The notes under the pieces: generated by a model
What the model was told of the DNA's origin: nothing
Database searches by the model: none
What the model saw: only the letters and a program-made list of their open reading frames with translations
Translations under genes and position numbers: made by a program
Shown: piece after piece, positions 52,727-61,245 of the stretch
How positions within the stretch are numbered: the first letter of the stretch is position 1
Layout of the letters: every line of letters starts with the position of its first letter
Assembly: GCA_900319405.1 (NCBI GenBank)
Contig: ONOH01000008.1
Coordinates: forward strand, 1 to 64,000
Direction: 5' to 3'
Length of the DNA stretch: 64,000 nt
Source: an uncultured Bacteroidales bacterium
GTDB taxonomy: Bacteria > Bacteroidota > Bacteroidia > Bacteroidales > UBA932

Positions 52727-53304
52727 TCGATTTCCCCCCTCAGCATCATTTTGGCAAGGTGCTGCTTACCCCGGCGGATACGCGTTCTCACCGTATTGAG
52801 TTCCAGTTCCAGTTCCCTGGCAATTTCTTCGTATTCCAGTTCTTCTATCATATACTTGATCATCACATCTTTATACAGGGAAGGCAGTTCGTCGATATAG
52901 CCCATCAGGCGCTGGTGCAGCTCGTCGTTGATGATTTCCTCCTCGGGTGTGAAGTCCGTAAGCTGGGCACTGTCGCCGCCTTCCGACGAAGCCTTGTGCA
53001 GGATACCCTCCTTCTTCTCGTCTTCCCGCTGGATGGAGGACAGGTGGTCCAGCGCGGTGCGGGTGGCGATGGTCAGCAGCCAGGGACGGAGTTCCCGCGA
53101 GGTGTCAAAGCTTCCCAGGGCCGAAAATGCCTTCTGGAAGCTCTCGGTGACTACGTCGTCCACATCGGCCTTCCATTGGAAATAGCCGCTGACGCGTCCC
53201 CGGACGGCTGGCTCGTGAATCTGGTACAAGGCCCGGTAGGCCATCTGGTCCGAGCCGATGGCTCTAGCCACCAATTCTTTTTCGGAAAAGTCTAAATAGT
53301 TCAT
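52723..53304 (-). CDS. ECF-type sigma-70 family sigma factor
   Basis: 193 residues. Region 2 includes 'YRALYQIHEPAVRGRVSGYF' and 'ADVDDVVTESFQKAFSALGS', then 'RPWLLTIATRTALDHL'. Region 4 has 'LPSLYKDVMIKYMIEELEYE' and 'EIARELELELNTVRTRIRRG'. A linker of about 40 residues (110-150) is longer than usual. No anti-sigma gene is adjacent; its targets are unknown. Its coupling with rsmG is by a 4-nt overlap. Confidence 0.9.
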   Translation of the reverse strand: MNYLDFSEKELVARAIGSDQMAYRALYQIHEPAVRGRVSGYFQWKADVDDVVTESFQKAFSALGSFDTSRELRPWLLTIATRTALDHLSSIQREDEKKEGILHKASSEGGDSAQLTDFTPEEEIINDELHQRLMGYIDELPSLYKDVMIKYMIEELEYEEIARELELELNTVRTRIRRGKQHLAKMMLRGEIE

Positions 53305-53314
53305 TTTCAGTTGA

Positions 53315-55984
53315 CTAATGGGCTTCCAGCCAGTTGATGCCCGAAGAGCACTCTACCGTAAGCGGAACAGAGAGCGAAATCACGTTTTCCATCACCCCGG
53401 TGACCAGTTCCTTGAGCGCCGGCACCTCCTGGGGAAGCGCGTCGAAGACCAGTTCGTCGTGAATCTGGAGCACCATCCGGCTCTTGAGCCCCGCCTCTTT
53501 CAGGCGCCGGGCCACCCCGACCATCGCCAGTTTGATGATATCGGCCGATGTCCCCTGGATGGGGGCGTTCACCGCGTTCCGCTCGGCCAGAGCGCGCACA
53601 TTGGCGTTGCGAGAATGGATGTCCGGCAGGTAGCGCCTCCGGCCGAAGAGTGTCTGGACATAAGCGTTTTTCCGGGCAAATTCGATGCTTCCGTCAATGA
53701 ACGAACGGATGGCGGGGAAGGAGGCGAAATAGTCTTCGATGAGCTGTTTGGCTGCCCCGCGGGGAAGGTGAAGCCGTTGTGCCAGGCCGAAGGACGAGAT
53801 GCCGTACATAATGCCGAAGTTGGCCGTCTTGGCCATCCCGCGCTGTTCCCGCGTGACTTCCGAAACGGGAAGGCCGAAAATCTTGGCGGCGGTGGCGGCA
53901 TGAACGTCCAACCCCTCCCGGAAGGCCTGTGTGAGATGTTCGTCCCCGCTCAGGTGCGCCATAATGCGCAGTTCGATCTGGGAATAATCGGCCGATACGA
54001 TAACCCCTTCCGGCGTGCCCGGAACGAAGGCCTTGCGGATTTCCTTGCCCCGTTCGGTGCGGATGGGGATGTTCTGCAGGTTGGGATGCGATGAGGAAAG
54101 CCTTCCGGTGGCGGTAAGCGCCTGGTTGAAAGTGGTATGGACCCGTCCGTCCACCTCGGAGATGAAGGTGGGGAAGGGCTCGATATACGTGGAAAGCAGT
54201 TTTTTGACCGCCCGGAATTCCAGGATTTCTTCCACGATGGGATGGCGGTCCGCGATGGCAGCAAGGGTGGCCTCGTCGGTGGAGTACTGCCCCTTGATCC
54301 CGCTCTTTTTTGCCTTGGGATCCAGCCGGAGTTTCTCGAAAAGCACATCTCCCACCTGTTTGGGAGAAGAAATGTTGAGCCCGGGCTCTCCGGCCATTTC
54401 CCGGATACGGACTTCCCTTTCTGTGAGTTCTTTCCGGAGCCCGTCCGCAAAGTGGCGGATAACGCCGAGGTCCACCTTGACACCGTCCTGCTCCATCCGG
54501 GAGAGGACCTTGGCCAGGGGCTCCTCCATTTGATCGTACAGCGGCGGAAGATTCTCGCGGAGCTTCTCTCCAAGGGGAACCAGGACGGCCGCTTCCTTCA
54601 GGCGGGACGGACCGGCCGATTCGGGAAGCTCGTCAAACAGGGACCCCGTGACGGCCGGCTGCTCCGTGCTTTCTGAAATATCGACGCCCAGATAAGTCTG
54701 CGCCAGGGCTTCCAGTTCGTGGCTGCGCTCCGGATTCAGGACATAGTGCATCAGTTTGATGTCGTTCCACTGACCGTTAAGGCCGATTCCCTGCGCCGCC
54801 AGCCAGTTGGCCTGCCGCTTGAGGTCCACTCCGTATTTGGCGATGGATGCGTTTTCCAGGATGGCAAGCAGTTCCTTGTCATTCTGAACGAAGTGAAGAA
54901 TCTGTGCAACCTTGCCGGAAACGGAGAGAATGATTCGTTTGAGCGGAGCGAAAACACCCTCCCCCCAGGCTTCGGTAATCAGGCCCACTTTCCCCTCCCG
55001 GAGCGCTTCGGCCGCCACTTCCCTGAGGGTGGTTCCCTTCGGGGAAAACAGTTCTTCGCTGCGCTCGGAATGACGGTTGCTGCGTTCAGGCTTTGCGTTT
55101 TCCTCCTGAGGAGTGTGGGCGGGGAGGAACTTTTTCAAGGAGGCGAATTCGTACAGGTCGAACAGGCGGGAGAGTTCCGGAGAGAAAGCGCCCGTATAGC
55201 GCATCTGCTCCAGCGTCACGGGCAAGTCCATATCCGTTTTGATGGTCACCAGGGCCTTGGAAAGGGCCATGTGTGGCCGGGCTTCCAGGAACAGGGCCTG
55301 CTGCTTGGCAGAGAGTTCCCCGATATGTTCATAAATATTTTCCAGGCTGCCGTATTTGGCGATGAGTTTGGCGGCGCCCACTTCTCCCACTCCCTTGACG
55401 CCGGGCACATTGTCGGCCGTGTCACCGCAGATGGCCAGCATATCGATGACCTGCGAAGGGTCGGAGATGCCCCATTTTTCGCAGAGCTGAGCCGGCCCGA
55501 TGATTTCGGCATCGGCCCCGCTTTTCCCAGGCTTGTACTGGAAGGCGTGCGGGCCGATGAGCTGTCCGTAGTCCTTGTCCGGGGTGACCATAAACACGTC
55601 CATGCCTTCTGCGGCGTTTTGTACAGTGACAGATCCCAGGACGTCGTCGGCCTCGTAACCGGGAACCATCAGCACCGGGATGTTCATCGCCTGAACCAGC
55701 TCTGTGAGGGGATCCAGGGCTTCTATCACCAGCTGCGGAGTGGGAGGACGCGTGCCTTTGTAGTCGGGATACATCCGGTTGCGGAAACTGCCGCCCGGCG
55801 GGTCGAAGGCCACCGCCAGATGCGTGGGTTTTTCGCGCTGGATGAGCTCCAGCAGGTACTTGGTAAAACCGTAGAGGATGGACATGTCCGCCCCCTTGGA
55901 GTTGATCATCGGCCTGCGCAGAAAGGCATAATACATTTTGAATACCAGTGCGTGCCCGTCGATAAGAAACAGTTTGCCGTCCAT
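53315..55984 (-). CDS. polA: DNA polymerase I with two in-frame repeat-derived peptides
   Basis: 889 residues from the ATG at 55984 (a TTG three codons upstream is not needed). The 5' nuclease domain (1-290) has 'LFLIDGHALVFKMYYAF' and 'GYEADDVLGSV'. The 3'-5' exonuclease region has lost key carboxylates: 'VGLITEAWG' where DxE is expected. The polymerase domain is intact: motif A 'SADYSQIELRIMAHLSG', O-helix 'RGMAKTANFGIMYGISSFGL', motif C 'MVLQIHDELVFD'. Peptides 'RHSERSEEL' (about 304) and 'ILHFVQNDK' (about 361) are translated interspersed repeats. It replaces RNA primers and repairs gaps. Confidence 0.95.
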   Translation of the reverse strand: MDGKLFLIDGHALVFKMYYAFLRRPMINSKGADMSILYGFTKYLLELIQREKPTHLAVAFDPPGGSFRNRMYPDYKGTRPPTPQLVIEALDPLTELVQAMNIPVLMVPGYEADDVLGSVTVQNAAEGMDVFMVTPDKDYGQLIGPHAFQYKPGKSGADAEIIGPAQLCEKWGISDPSQVIDMLAICGDTADNVPGVKGVGEVGAAKLIAKYGSLENIYEHIGELSAKQQALFLEARPHMALSKALVTIKTDMDLPVTLEQMRYTGAFSPELSRLFDLYEFASLKKFLPAHTPQEENAKPERSNRHSERSEELFSPKGTTLREVAAEALREGKVGLITEAWGEGVFAPLKRIILSVSGKVAQILHFVQNDKELLAILENASIAKYGVDLKRQANWLAAQGIGLNGQWNDIKLMHYVLNPERSHELEALAQTYLGVDISESTEQPAVTGSLFDELPESAGPSRLKEAAVLVPLGEKLRENLPPLYDQMEEPLAKVLSRMEQDGVKVDLGVIRHFADGLRKELTEREVRIREMAGEPGLNISSPKQVGDVLFEKLRLDPKAKKSGIKGQYSTDEATLAAIADRHPIVEEILEFRAVKKLLSTYIEPFPTFISEVDGRVHTTFNQALTATGRLSSSHPNLQNIPIRTERGKEIRKAFVPGTPEGVIVSADYSQIELRIMAHLSGDEHLTQAFREGLDVHAATAAKIFGLPVSEVTREQRGMAKTANFGIMYGISSFGLAQRLHLPRGAAKQLIEDYFASFPAIRSFIDGSIEFARKNAYVQTLFGRRRYLPDIHSRNANVRALAERNAVNAPIQGTSADIIKLAMVGVARRLKEAGLKSRMVLQIHDELVFDALPQEVPALKELVTGVMENVISLSVPLTVECSSGINWLEAH
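54877..54903. repeat. 27-bp interspersed repeat, copy 4 (inside polA)
   Basis: Identical to the copy after fumarase at 23453. It is read on the polA strand as 'ILHFVQNDK' without a frameshift. Confidence 0.9.
55051..55074. repeat. Interspersed repeat, copy 5 (inside polA, inverted)
   Basis: The minus strand reads GTCATTCCGAGCGCAGCG.., the same core as the copy at 12499 but on the opposite strand. On the polA strand it encodes 'RHSERSEEL'. It is 147 nt from copy 4 and inverted relative to it. Confidence 0.88.
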
Positions 55985-55990
55985 ATCCTG

Positions 55991-55998
55991 CAAAGATA
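55991..55998 (-). promoter_or_regulatory. -7 promoter box for polA
   Basis: The minus strand reads TATCTTTG, ending 6 nt before the polA ATG. Confidence 0.55.
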
Positions 55999-56012
55999 AA
56001 AGAATATTTTCT

Positions 56013-56020
56013 TAAATTTG
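56013..56020 (+). promoter_or_regulatory. -7 promoter box for the msrA-fRMsr gene
   Basis: TAAATTTG, ending 5 nt before the ATG at 56026 and back-to-back with the polA promoter in a 41-nt gap. Confidence 0.5.
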
Positions 56021-56025
56021 TGGAT

Positions 56026-56931
56026 ATGAAAGAGATTTATTTTGCCGGAGGGTGCTTCTGGGGCGTGGAGCACTTTTTCAAGGGAGTGGACGGGGTTGCC
56101 GAAGCCACACCCGGTTATGCCAACGGGAATACGGAGAACCCCAGCTACCAGGAAGTTTATACCGACACCACGGGTTTTGCCGAGACGGTGCGGGTACGCT
56201 ACAAGCCGGAGCGGGTGAGCCTTGCGCTCTTGACCCGCCTCTTTTTCACGGTCACGGATCCTCTGACCCTCAACCGGCAGGGGCATGATGAAGGAACGCG
56301 CTACCGCAGCGGCGTCTTTTATGCCGACCGGGAAGACCGTCCGGTCATAGAGGCCGTATTCCGCGAGGTGGAGGCCCGTCTGGGCGTTCCCCTGGTGACG
56401 GAACTGGGCCCCCTGAAGAATTTCTACCCGGCCGAGGAATACCACCAGAATTATCTGGACAAGAATCCGGAAGGCTATTGCCATCTTCCGCTCAAGACTT
56501 TCCGCTACCTCCGCCTCTTCCAGGATATCGGCCTTTTCCTGGGACAGGAACCGGACTCGGTTGCCCGGATGGCCAACACAAGCGCCCTGATTGCGGAAAG
56601 GATGCGTTTTTTCTGGACCGGTTTTTACCGGGTGGACGGGGATCAGCTGGTGCTGGGACCTTTCCAGGGTCCCCCTGCCTGCCAGCGCATCGGCTATGGA
56701 AAAGGGGTTTGCGGCACGGCCTGGAAGGAGCGCCGCACCCTGGTGGTTCCGGATGTGGAGGAATTTCCGGGACACATTGCCTGCAGCAGCCTTTCCAAGT
56801 CTGAGATTGTGGTCCCGGTCTATGGAAAGGACGGCAATGTGAAGGCCGTTCTGGACATCGATTCCACGGAACTGGCCTGCTTTGACACCACCGACGCCGC
56901 CTGGCTGGAGCTTATCGCGGAATATATCTGA
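56026..56931 (+). CDS. msrA: Peptide-methionine (S)-sulfoxide reductase fused to free-methionine (R)-sulfoxide reductase
   Basis: 301 residues from the ATG at 56026. Residues 1-160 are MsrA: catalytic Cys10 in 'FAGGCFWGVEHFF', then 'GYANG' and 'PAEEYHQNYL'. Residues 165-301 are a GAF-type fRMsr (MsrC): Cys219, Cys229 and Cys253 match the spacing of E. coli YebR (10 and 24), in 'ACQRIGYGKGVCGTAW' and 'FPGHIACSSLSKSEIVVPV'. MsrA repairs the S form in proteins; fRMsr reduces the R form of free Met. One protein would cover both stereoisomers. There is no separate msrB in the window. Confidence 0.93.
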   Translation: MKEIYFAGGCFWGVEHFFKGVDGVAEATPGYANGNTENPSYQEVYTDTTGFAETVRVRYKPERVSLALLTRLFFTVTDPLTLNRQGHDEGTRYRSGVFYADREDRPVIEAVFREVEARLGVPLVTELGPLKNFYPAEEYHQNYLDKNPEGYCHLPLKTFRYLRLFQDIGLFLGQEPDSVARMANTSALIAERMRFFWTGFYRVDGDQLVLGPFQGPPACQRIGYGKGVCGTAWKERRTLVVPDVEEFPGHIACSSLSKSEIVVPVYGKDGNVKAVLDIDSTELACFDTTDAAWLELIAEYI

Positions 56932-56941
56932 TATTTTTGCC

Positions 56942-56949
56942 TATCTTTG
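56942..56949 (+). promoter_or_regulatory. -7 promoter box for ettA
   Basis: TATCTTTG, 16 nt before the ATG at 56966. Confidence 0.6.
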
Positions 56950-56965
56950 TACAAAACCACTGACT

Positions 56966-58642
56966 ATGGCTGACGAAAAGATTATTTTCTCAATGAACGG
57001 GGTGAGCAAAATCCTGCCCCACAACAACAAGATTATTCTCAAGGACATTTTTCTGGGCTTTTTCTACGGGGCCAAGATTGGCATCATCGGCCTGAACGGG
57101 TCGGGTAAATCCACACTCCTGAAAATCATCGCCGGCGTAGAGAAATCCTACAAGGGCGAGGTGGTATGGGCCCCGGGCTATTCCGTGGGCTATCTGGAGC
57201 AGGAACCGCAGATGGACCCGGAAAAAACCGTCCTGGAGGTGGTGCAGGAGGGCGTGCAGCCCATTATGGACATCCTGGCCGAATACAATGAGATTTCCCT
57301 CAAGTTCATGGAGCCGATGGATGACGAGCAGATGAACCGGCTCATCGAGCGACAGGGGGAACTCACCGAGCAGATAGAACAGGTGAACGGCTGGGAGATA
57401 GACTCCAAGCTGGAGCGGGCGATGGATGCCCTGCAGTGCCCGCCCCCGGAGCAGAAAATCAAGGAACTATCCGGCGGTGAACGCCGTCGCGTGGCCCTGT
57501 GCCGCCTCCTTTTGCAGGAACCCGACGTGCTCCTGCTGGACGAGCCCACCAACCACCTGGACACCGAATCCATCCAGTGGCTGGAGGCCCATCTGCAGCA
57601 GTACAAGGGCACGGTGATAGCCGTCACCCACGACCGTTACTTCCTGGACAACGTAGCCGGCTGGATCCTGGAGCTGGACCGCGGGGAAGGCATTCCCTGG
57701 AGGGGCAACTACTCCTCCTGGCTGGACCAGAAGACCAAGCGCCTGGCCCAGGAAGAAAAGCAGGAGTCCAAGCGCCGCAAAACCCTGGAGCGGGAACTGG
57801 AGTGGGTACGGATGGCTCCCAAGGCCCGCCAGGCCAAGCAGAAGGCCCGTCTGGGCGCGTATGAGAAACTGGCGTCGGCCGATACCAGGCAAAAGGAAGC
57901 CAATCTGGAAATCTACATTCCCAATGGACCGCATCTGGGAAACAAGGTCATCGTATTCAACGATGTGTCAAAAGCTTACGGGGACAAGCTCCTTTTCGAG
58001 CACCTCAGCTTCGAACTGCCCCCGGCCGGTATTGTGGGTGTCATCGGCCCCAACGGCGCCGGAAAGACCACCCTTTTCCGTCTCATTATGGGTATCGAGA
58101 AGCCGGACAGCGGCAGCATCGAGGTCGGAGAGACGGTCAAAATCGCCTACGTGGATCAGCAGCACCGCTCCATCGACCCGGACAAGACGGTCTATGAGAC
58201 CATCGCCGGCAATTCGGAGTGGGTGCGGATGGGCGGCAAGGATGTGAACGCCCGCGCCTGGGTGTCCCGCTTCAACTTCTCCGGGGCCGATCAGGAAAAA
58301 CGCTGCGGCGTGCTCTCCGGCGGTGAGCGCAACCGCCTGCACCTGGCCCTCACCCTCAAGGACGAGGGAAACGTGCTTCTGCTGGACGAGCCCACCAATG
58401 ACGTGGACGTGAATACCATCCGTGCCTTGGAGGAGGGTCTGGAGGGCTTTGCCGGCTGCGCCGTGGTGGTGAGCCACGACCGCTGGTTCCTGGACCGAAT
58501 CGCCACCCACATTCTGGCCTACGAGGGAGAGGGCAAGGTGGTCTTCTTCGAAGGAAACTACCAGGAGTACGAAGCCAACCGCAAGATGCGTCTGGGAGAT
58601 GTGGAGCCCAAACGCTTCAAGTACAAGAAATTGATGGAGTAG
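56966..58642 (+). CDS. ettA: Energy-dependent translational throttle protein EttA (ABC-F)
   Basis: 558 residues from the ATG at 56966. Two ABC domains: Walker A 'GLNGSGKST' and signature 'LSGGERRRVAL' in the first, 'GPNGAGKTT' and 'LSGGERNRLHL' in the second, each with 'LLLDEPTN'. The linker between them is the ABC-F arm ('LERELEWVRMAPKARQAKQK'), and the C-terminal 'KRFKYKKLME' matches EttA. EttA gates the first peptide bond according to the ATP/ADP ratio. Length is normal (about 555). Confidence 0.95.
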   Translation: MADEKIIFSMNGVSKILPHNNKIILKDIFLGFFYGAKIGIIGLNGSGKSTLLKIIAGVEKSYKGEVVWAPGYSVGYLEQEPQMDPEKTVLEVVQEGVQPIMDILAEYNEISLKFMEPMDDEQMNRLIERQGELTEQIEQVNGWEIDSKLERAMDALQCPPPEQKIKELSGGERRRVALCRLLLQEPDVLLLDEPTNHLDTESIQWLEAHLQQYKGTVIAVTHDRYFLDNVAGWILELDRGEGIPWRGNYSSWLDQKTKRLAQEEKQESKRRKTLERELEWVRMAPKARQAKQKARLGAYEKLASADTRQKEANLEIYIPNGPHLGNKVIVFNDVSKAYGDKLLFEHLSFELPPAGIVGVIGPNGAGKTTLFRLIMGIEKPDSGSIEVGETVKIAYVDQQHRSIDPDKTVYETIAGNSEWVRMGGKDVNARAWVSRFNFSGADQEKRCGVLSGGERNRLHLALTLKDEGNVLLLDEPTNDVDVNTIRALEEGLEGFAGCAVVVSHDRWFLDRIATHILAYEGEGKVVFFEGNYQEYEANRKMRLGDVEPKRFKYKKLME

Positions 58643-58644
58643 TC

Positions 58645-59409
58645 ATGAAACATTTCGGAATAAGCCTCCTTGTCCTTCTTCTTTGTTTCCAGGGTCAGGC
58701 CCAGGAGATTTGTGCCCACCGCGGTTTCTGGCAGTGCGAAGAGGCCGTAAACTCCCAGAATTCCCTGGCCGCGCTGCGACTGGCGCAGGAAAGCGGTCTG
58801 TGGGGCAGCGAATTTGATGTCCATCTCACCGCCGACGAGGTGGCGGTGGTGAATCACGACAGCGATTTTTACGGACTTCCCATCGCCACCAACACATATA
58901 AGGATCTTTTGGCCAGACGCCGTCTTCCCAACGGTGAAACCCTTCCCACGCTGTTCGAGTACCTGCAGCAGGGGAGCGAGTCTCCCTGTATGCTGGTGCT
59001 GGAAGTCAAGCCCCAGCCCTCCGTATCGGCCACCGTCCGTCTTGTCCAGCGCTGCGTGCAGGCTCTTCGCAGCTACGAGCTTCTGGACCCTTCCCGGGTG
59101 ATGTTCATCTCGTTCAGCTTCGAGGCCTGCGAGTGGATTGCCAAGCATCTTCCGGCCTTCGGCAACCAGTATCTGGAGGGAGACAAAGACCCGGAAACCG
59201 TGCACAAGAGCGGCATCAACGGAATAGACTATCACTACAGCGTTTTTCGCCGGCATCCCGACTGGGTGGCCCGTGCCCATGCCCTGGGGATGAGCGTCAA
59301 CGTCTGGACGGTGGACAAGCAGGAGGAAATGGTACGGATGAAGGAGTTGGGGGTGGATGTGATCACCACCAACAAGCCGCTCCTGCTCCGCGAAGTGCTC
59401 ATTCCCTGA
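58645..59409 (+). CDS. Secreted glycerophosphodiester phosphodiesterase
   Basis: 254 residues with a signal peptide ending near 'FQGQAQ'. GDPD catalytic motifs: 'CAHRGFW' (residues 23-29), 'EFDVHLTADEVAVVNHD' and 'LEVKPQ'. The C-terminal 'VNVWTVDKQEEMVRMKELGV' and 'DVITTNKP' complete the TIM barrel. It releases glycerol-3-phosphate from deacylated phospholipids in the periplasm. It begins 2 nt after ettA. The 3' end overlaps the convergent serine hydrolase gene by 11 nt. Confidence 0.92.
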   Translation: MKHFGISLLVLLLCFQGQAQEICAHRGFWQCEEAVNSQNSLAALRLAQESGLWGSEFDVHLTADEVAVVNHDSDFYGLPIATNTYKDLLARRRLPNGETLPTLFEYLQQGSESPCMLVLEVKPQPSVSATVRLVQRCVQALRSYELLDPSRVMFISFSFEACEWIAKHLPAFGNQYLEGDKDPETVHKSGINGIDYHYSVFRRHPDWVARAHALGMSVNVWTVDKQEEMVRMKELGVDVITTNKPLLLREVLIP

Positions 59410-60628
59410 ACAGGTCCCGGGAAGGGAGCTGTGCGCTGAAGCGGCTGCGGAGATTGTCGAACAGCCCCGCTATGTTGCGGGCGAAGCGGGAGCCGCGCCA
59501 GGTGGAGGTGTTGGACAGGAAAATCCAGCATTCTCCGTCAGGGAAAGTCTTGACCAGGGCCTGTGTGCCGGAGAAAGAGCCGGAGCGTGTCCATTCGCCC
59601 GTAGGTTTGGTGTCGTTCCAGCCCAGGGAGAAAGTTTCCGTGTCGTAGTAATTGGTCATCTGCTTTACGGAAAACGGCAGCAGAATGTCCTCCACAGGGC
59701 CTTTCCCGTCGATGGTGGCCACTAGTCGTGACAGTTCTACGACCGATCCGGTCCAGCCGCCGGCACCCAGCGAGCCACTGATGTTGTTGCCTCCGTAGCA
59801 CTTGTCCACGGCGGCGAAGCGCCCGTCGAAGGAAGGGGACTGCACGGCTTCGGGATGCATATGGTAGCGGCTTTCTCCGGGATGCCGGTCCTTGAGATAA
59901 TTGCCCGCCAGACGAAAGCTGTAGCAGCGGGCAGGAGCAAAGACTTCCTGCCGCATGAAGTCCTCGTAAGGCAGGCCGGATACCTTTTCGATGATGAGCG
60001 AAAGCAACAGGAAGCCGAAGTTGGAGTACTCCTGCGTGGTGCCGGGCTCGTAGTACAGGCTGCGGGAAAGCTGTTTTTTCAAAAGTTCCTCCTGCGACGG
60101 GTAGGGCGAGAATACCGGGTCTCCTCCCCGGGAGGTGAAACCGGCCTGGTGACGGAGCAGGTGCTCCACCGTTATCAGGTAATAATTGTCGTCCCGGATA
60201 TAAGAATCATACTCCTGAAGGATGCCGTAGGGGCCGAAGACGGGGGAGTCCAGAAACAGCATCGCCTTTTCCTGCAGGCGCATGATGCCGACGGCGGTGA
60301 GGAGTTTGGAGACGGAGGCCAGGCGGAGGGTGGTGCCCGGAGCCATAGCTTGCCCGGCATCGGCCTTCCCGTATCCGCGGGCATACAGGAGGGAGTCGTT
60401 CCGGCTGATGGACAGCGAAACGCCCCGAAGATGCCAGAACGTCATAAAACTGTCCACTACCTGATCCATTTCCGGCAGGGAAGACAGGTCGTTGGTGATG
60501 GCCTCGTTGAGTGAATCCCGCCAGCGGACAGGTGCGGGGTTCTCTTTGGAGATGCGACTGTGCAGCAGGCAGGACCCGCCTGCGAGGGCAAGCAGAAGCA
60601 AGGTCAGTATGAGTGTCGTCCTTCTCAC
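59399..60628 (-). CDS. Beta-lactamase-fold serine hydrolase (class C-like)
   Basis: 409 residues with an N-terminal hydrophobic segment ending in a Cys (about 20), so possibly a lipoprotein. The SxxK motif is Ser105-Val-Ser-Lys108 in 'LRLASVSKLLTA', and YxN is in 'EYSNFGFLLL'. A third KTG-like box is not obvious. Such proteins include esterases, D-aminopeptidases and PBPs; antibiotic resistance is not implied. It is the last gene of the run, overlapping the cytidylate-kinase-like gene by 4 nt. Confidence 0.85.
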   Translation of the reverse strand: MRRTTLILTLLLLALAGGSCLLHSRISKENPAPVRWRDSLNEAITNDLSSLPEMDQVVDSFMTFWHLRGVSLSISRNDSLLYARGYGKADAGQAMAPGTTLRLASVSKLLTAVGIMRLQEKAMLFLDSPVFGPYGILQEYDSYIRDDNYYLITVEHLLRHQAGFTSRGGDPVFSPYPSQEELLKKQLSRSLYYEPGTTQEYSNFGFLLLSLIIEKVSGLPYEDFMRQEVFAPARCYSFRLAGNYLKDRHPGESRYHMHPEAVQSPSFDGRFAAVDKCYGGNNISGSLGAGGWTGSVVELSRLVATIDGKGPVEDILLPFSVKQMTNYYDTETFSLGWNDTKPTGEWTRSGSFSGTQALVKTFPDGECWIFLSNTSTWRGSRFARNIAGLFDNLRSRFSAQLPSRDLFRE

Positions 60629-61245
60629 TTGATTTTGCCGGTACGCCGGCCGAAGTCGATGATCAGCTCGGCCGTTCCGTCCACTCCCAGAATGGAACTG
60701 TCCACGCAGAGGTGGTAATTTGAGGCCCGTCCCCAGGCGCCGAAGGTGTAATAATTATAGTAGGTTTCCCTCGTGCGGTCTTTGCGGCGCATCAGCTTTT
60801 CGGCCTCTTCGGCACTGATTCCTTCGCTTTTGACGAGACTCTGGATGCGGTACGGCTCCGGAGCGGAGATGAATACGTTGAGGCAGTCCAGGTCGCGGAG
60901 GATGTAGTCGGCGCATCGGCCGATGATGATGGCATCCCCCTTGGCGGCGATGGCTTTGATCACCTCGCTCTGGATGCCGAACATCACATTGTCACTGACA
61001 TAGCCTCCGTCCATATAACCCAGGCGGCTGGAGGCGAAGAAGCTGGAAAAGGAGAAAAGGCTCTTTTCCTCTCCCTTGGCAAAAACGCTCTTGGAGTAGC
61101 CCTGTTCCTCGGCCGCGCGGGAAATGAGCTCGTTGTCGTAGAAGGGGATGCCCAGTTTTTTGCCGATGGCGTGGCCGATATGGCCACCGGCGCTACCGAA
61201 AGACCGGCCGATATTGATGATGGTGTGCTGCATATCTTTTGTCAT
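60625..61245 (-). CDS. Cytidylate kinase-like family protein
   Basis: 206 residues. It begins 'IINIGRSFGSAGGHIGHAIG', a variant P-loop of the cytidylate-kinase-like family that differs from true Cmk (39849). 'LGIPFYDNELISRAAEEQG' follows, then 'AIIIGRCADYIL' and the LID-like 'MRRKDRTRETYYNYYTFGAW'. The substrate is unknown. It starts just after a degenerate interspersed repeat following the MATE gene. Confidence 0.85.
   Translation of the reverse strand: MTKDMQHTIINIGRSFGSAGGHIGHAIGKKLGIPFYDNELISRAAEEQGYSKSVFAKGEEKSLFSFSSFFASSRLGYMDGGYVSDNVMFGIQSEVIKAIAAKGDAIIIGRCADYILRDLDCLNVFISAPEPYRIQSLVKSEGISAEEAEKLMRRKDRTRETYYNYYTFGAWGRASNYHLCVDSSILGVDGTAELIIDFGRRTGKIK

Noticed and set aside
59399..60628. 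Antibiotic-resistance beta-lactamase
   Set aside because: Only SxxK and YxN are visible and the protein is a general serine-hydrolase type; there is no support for a resistance role.
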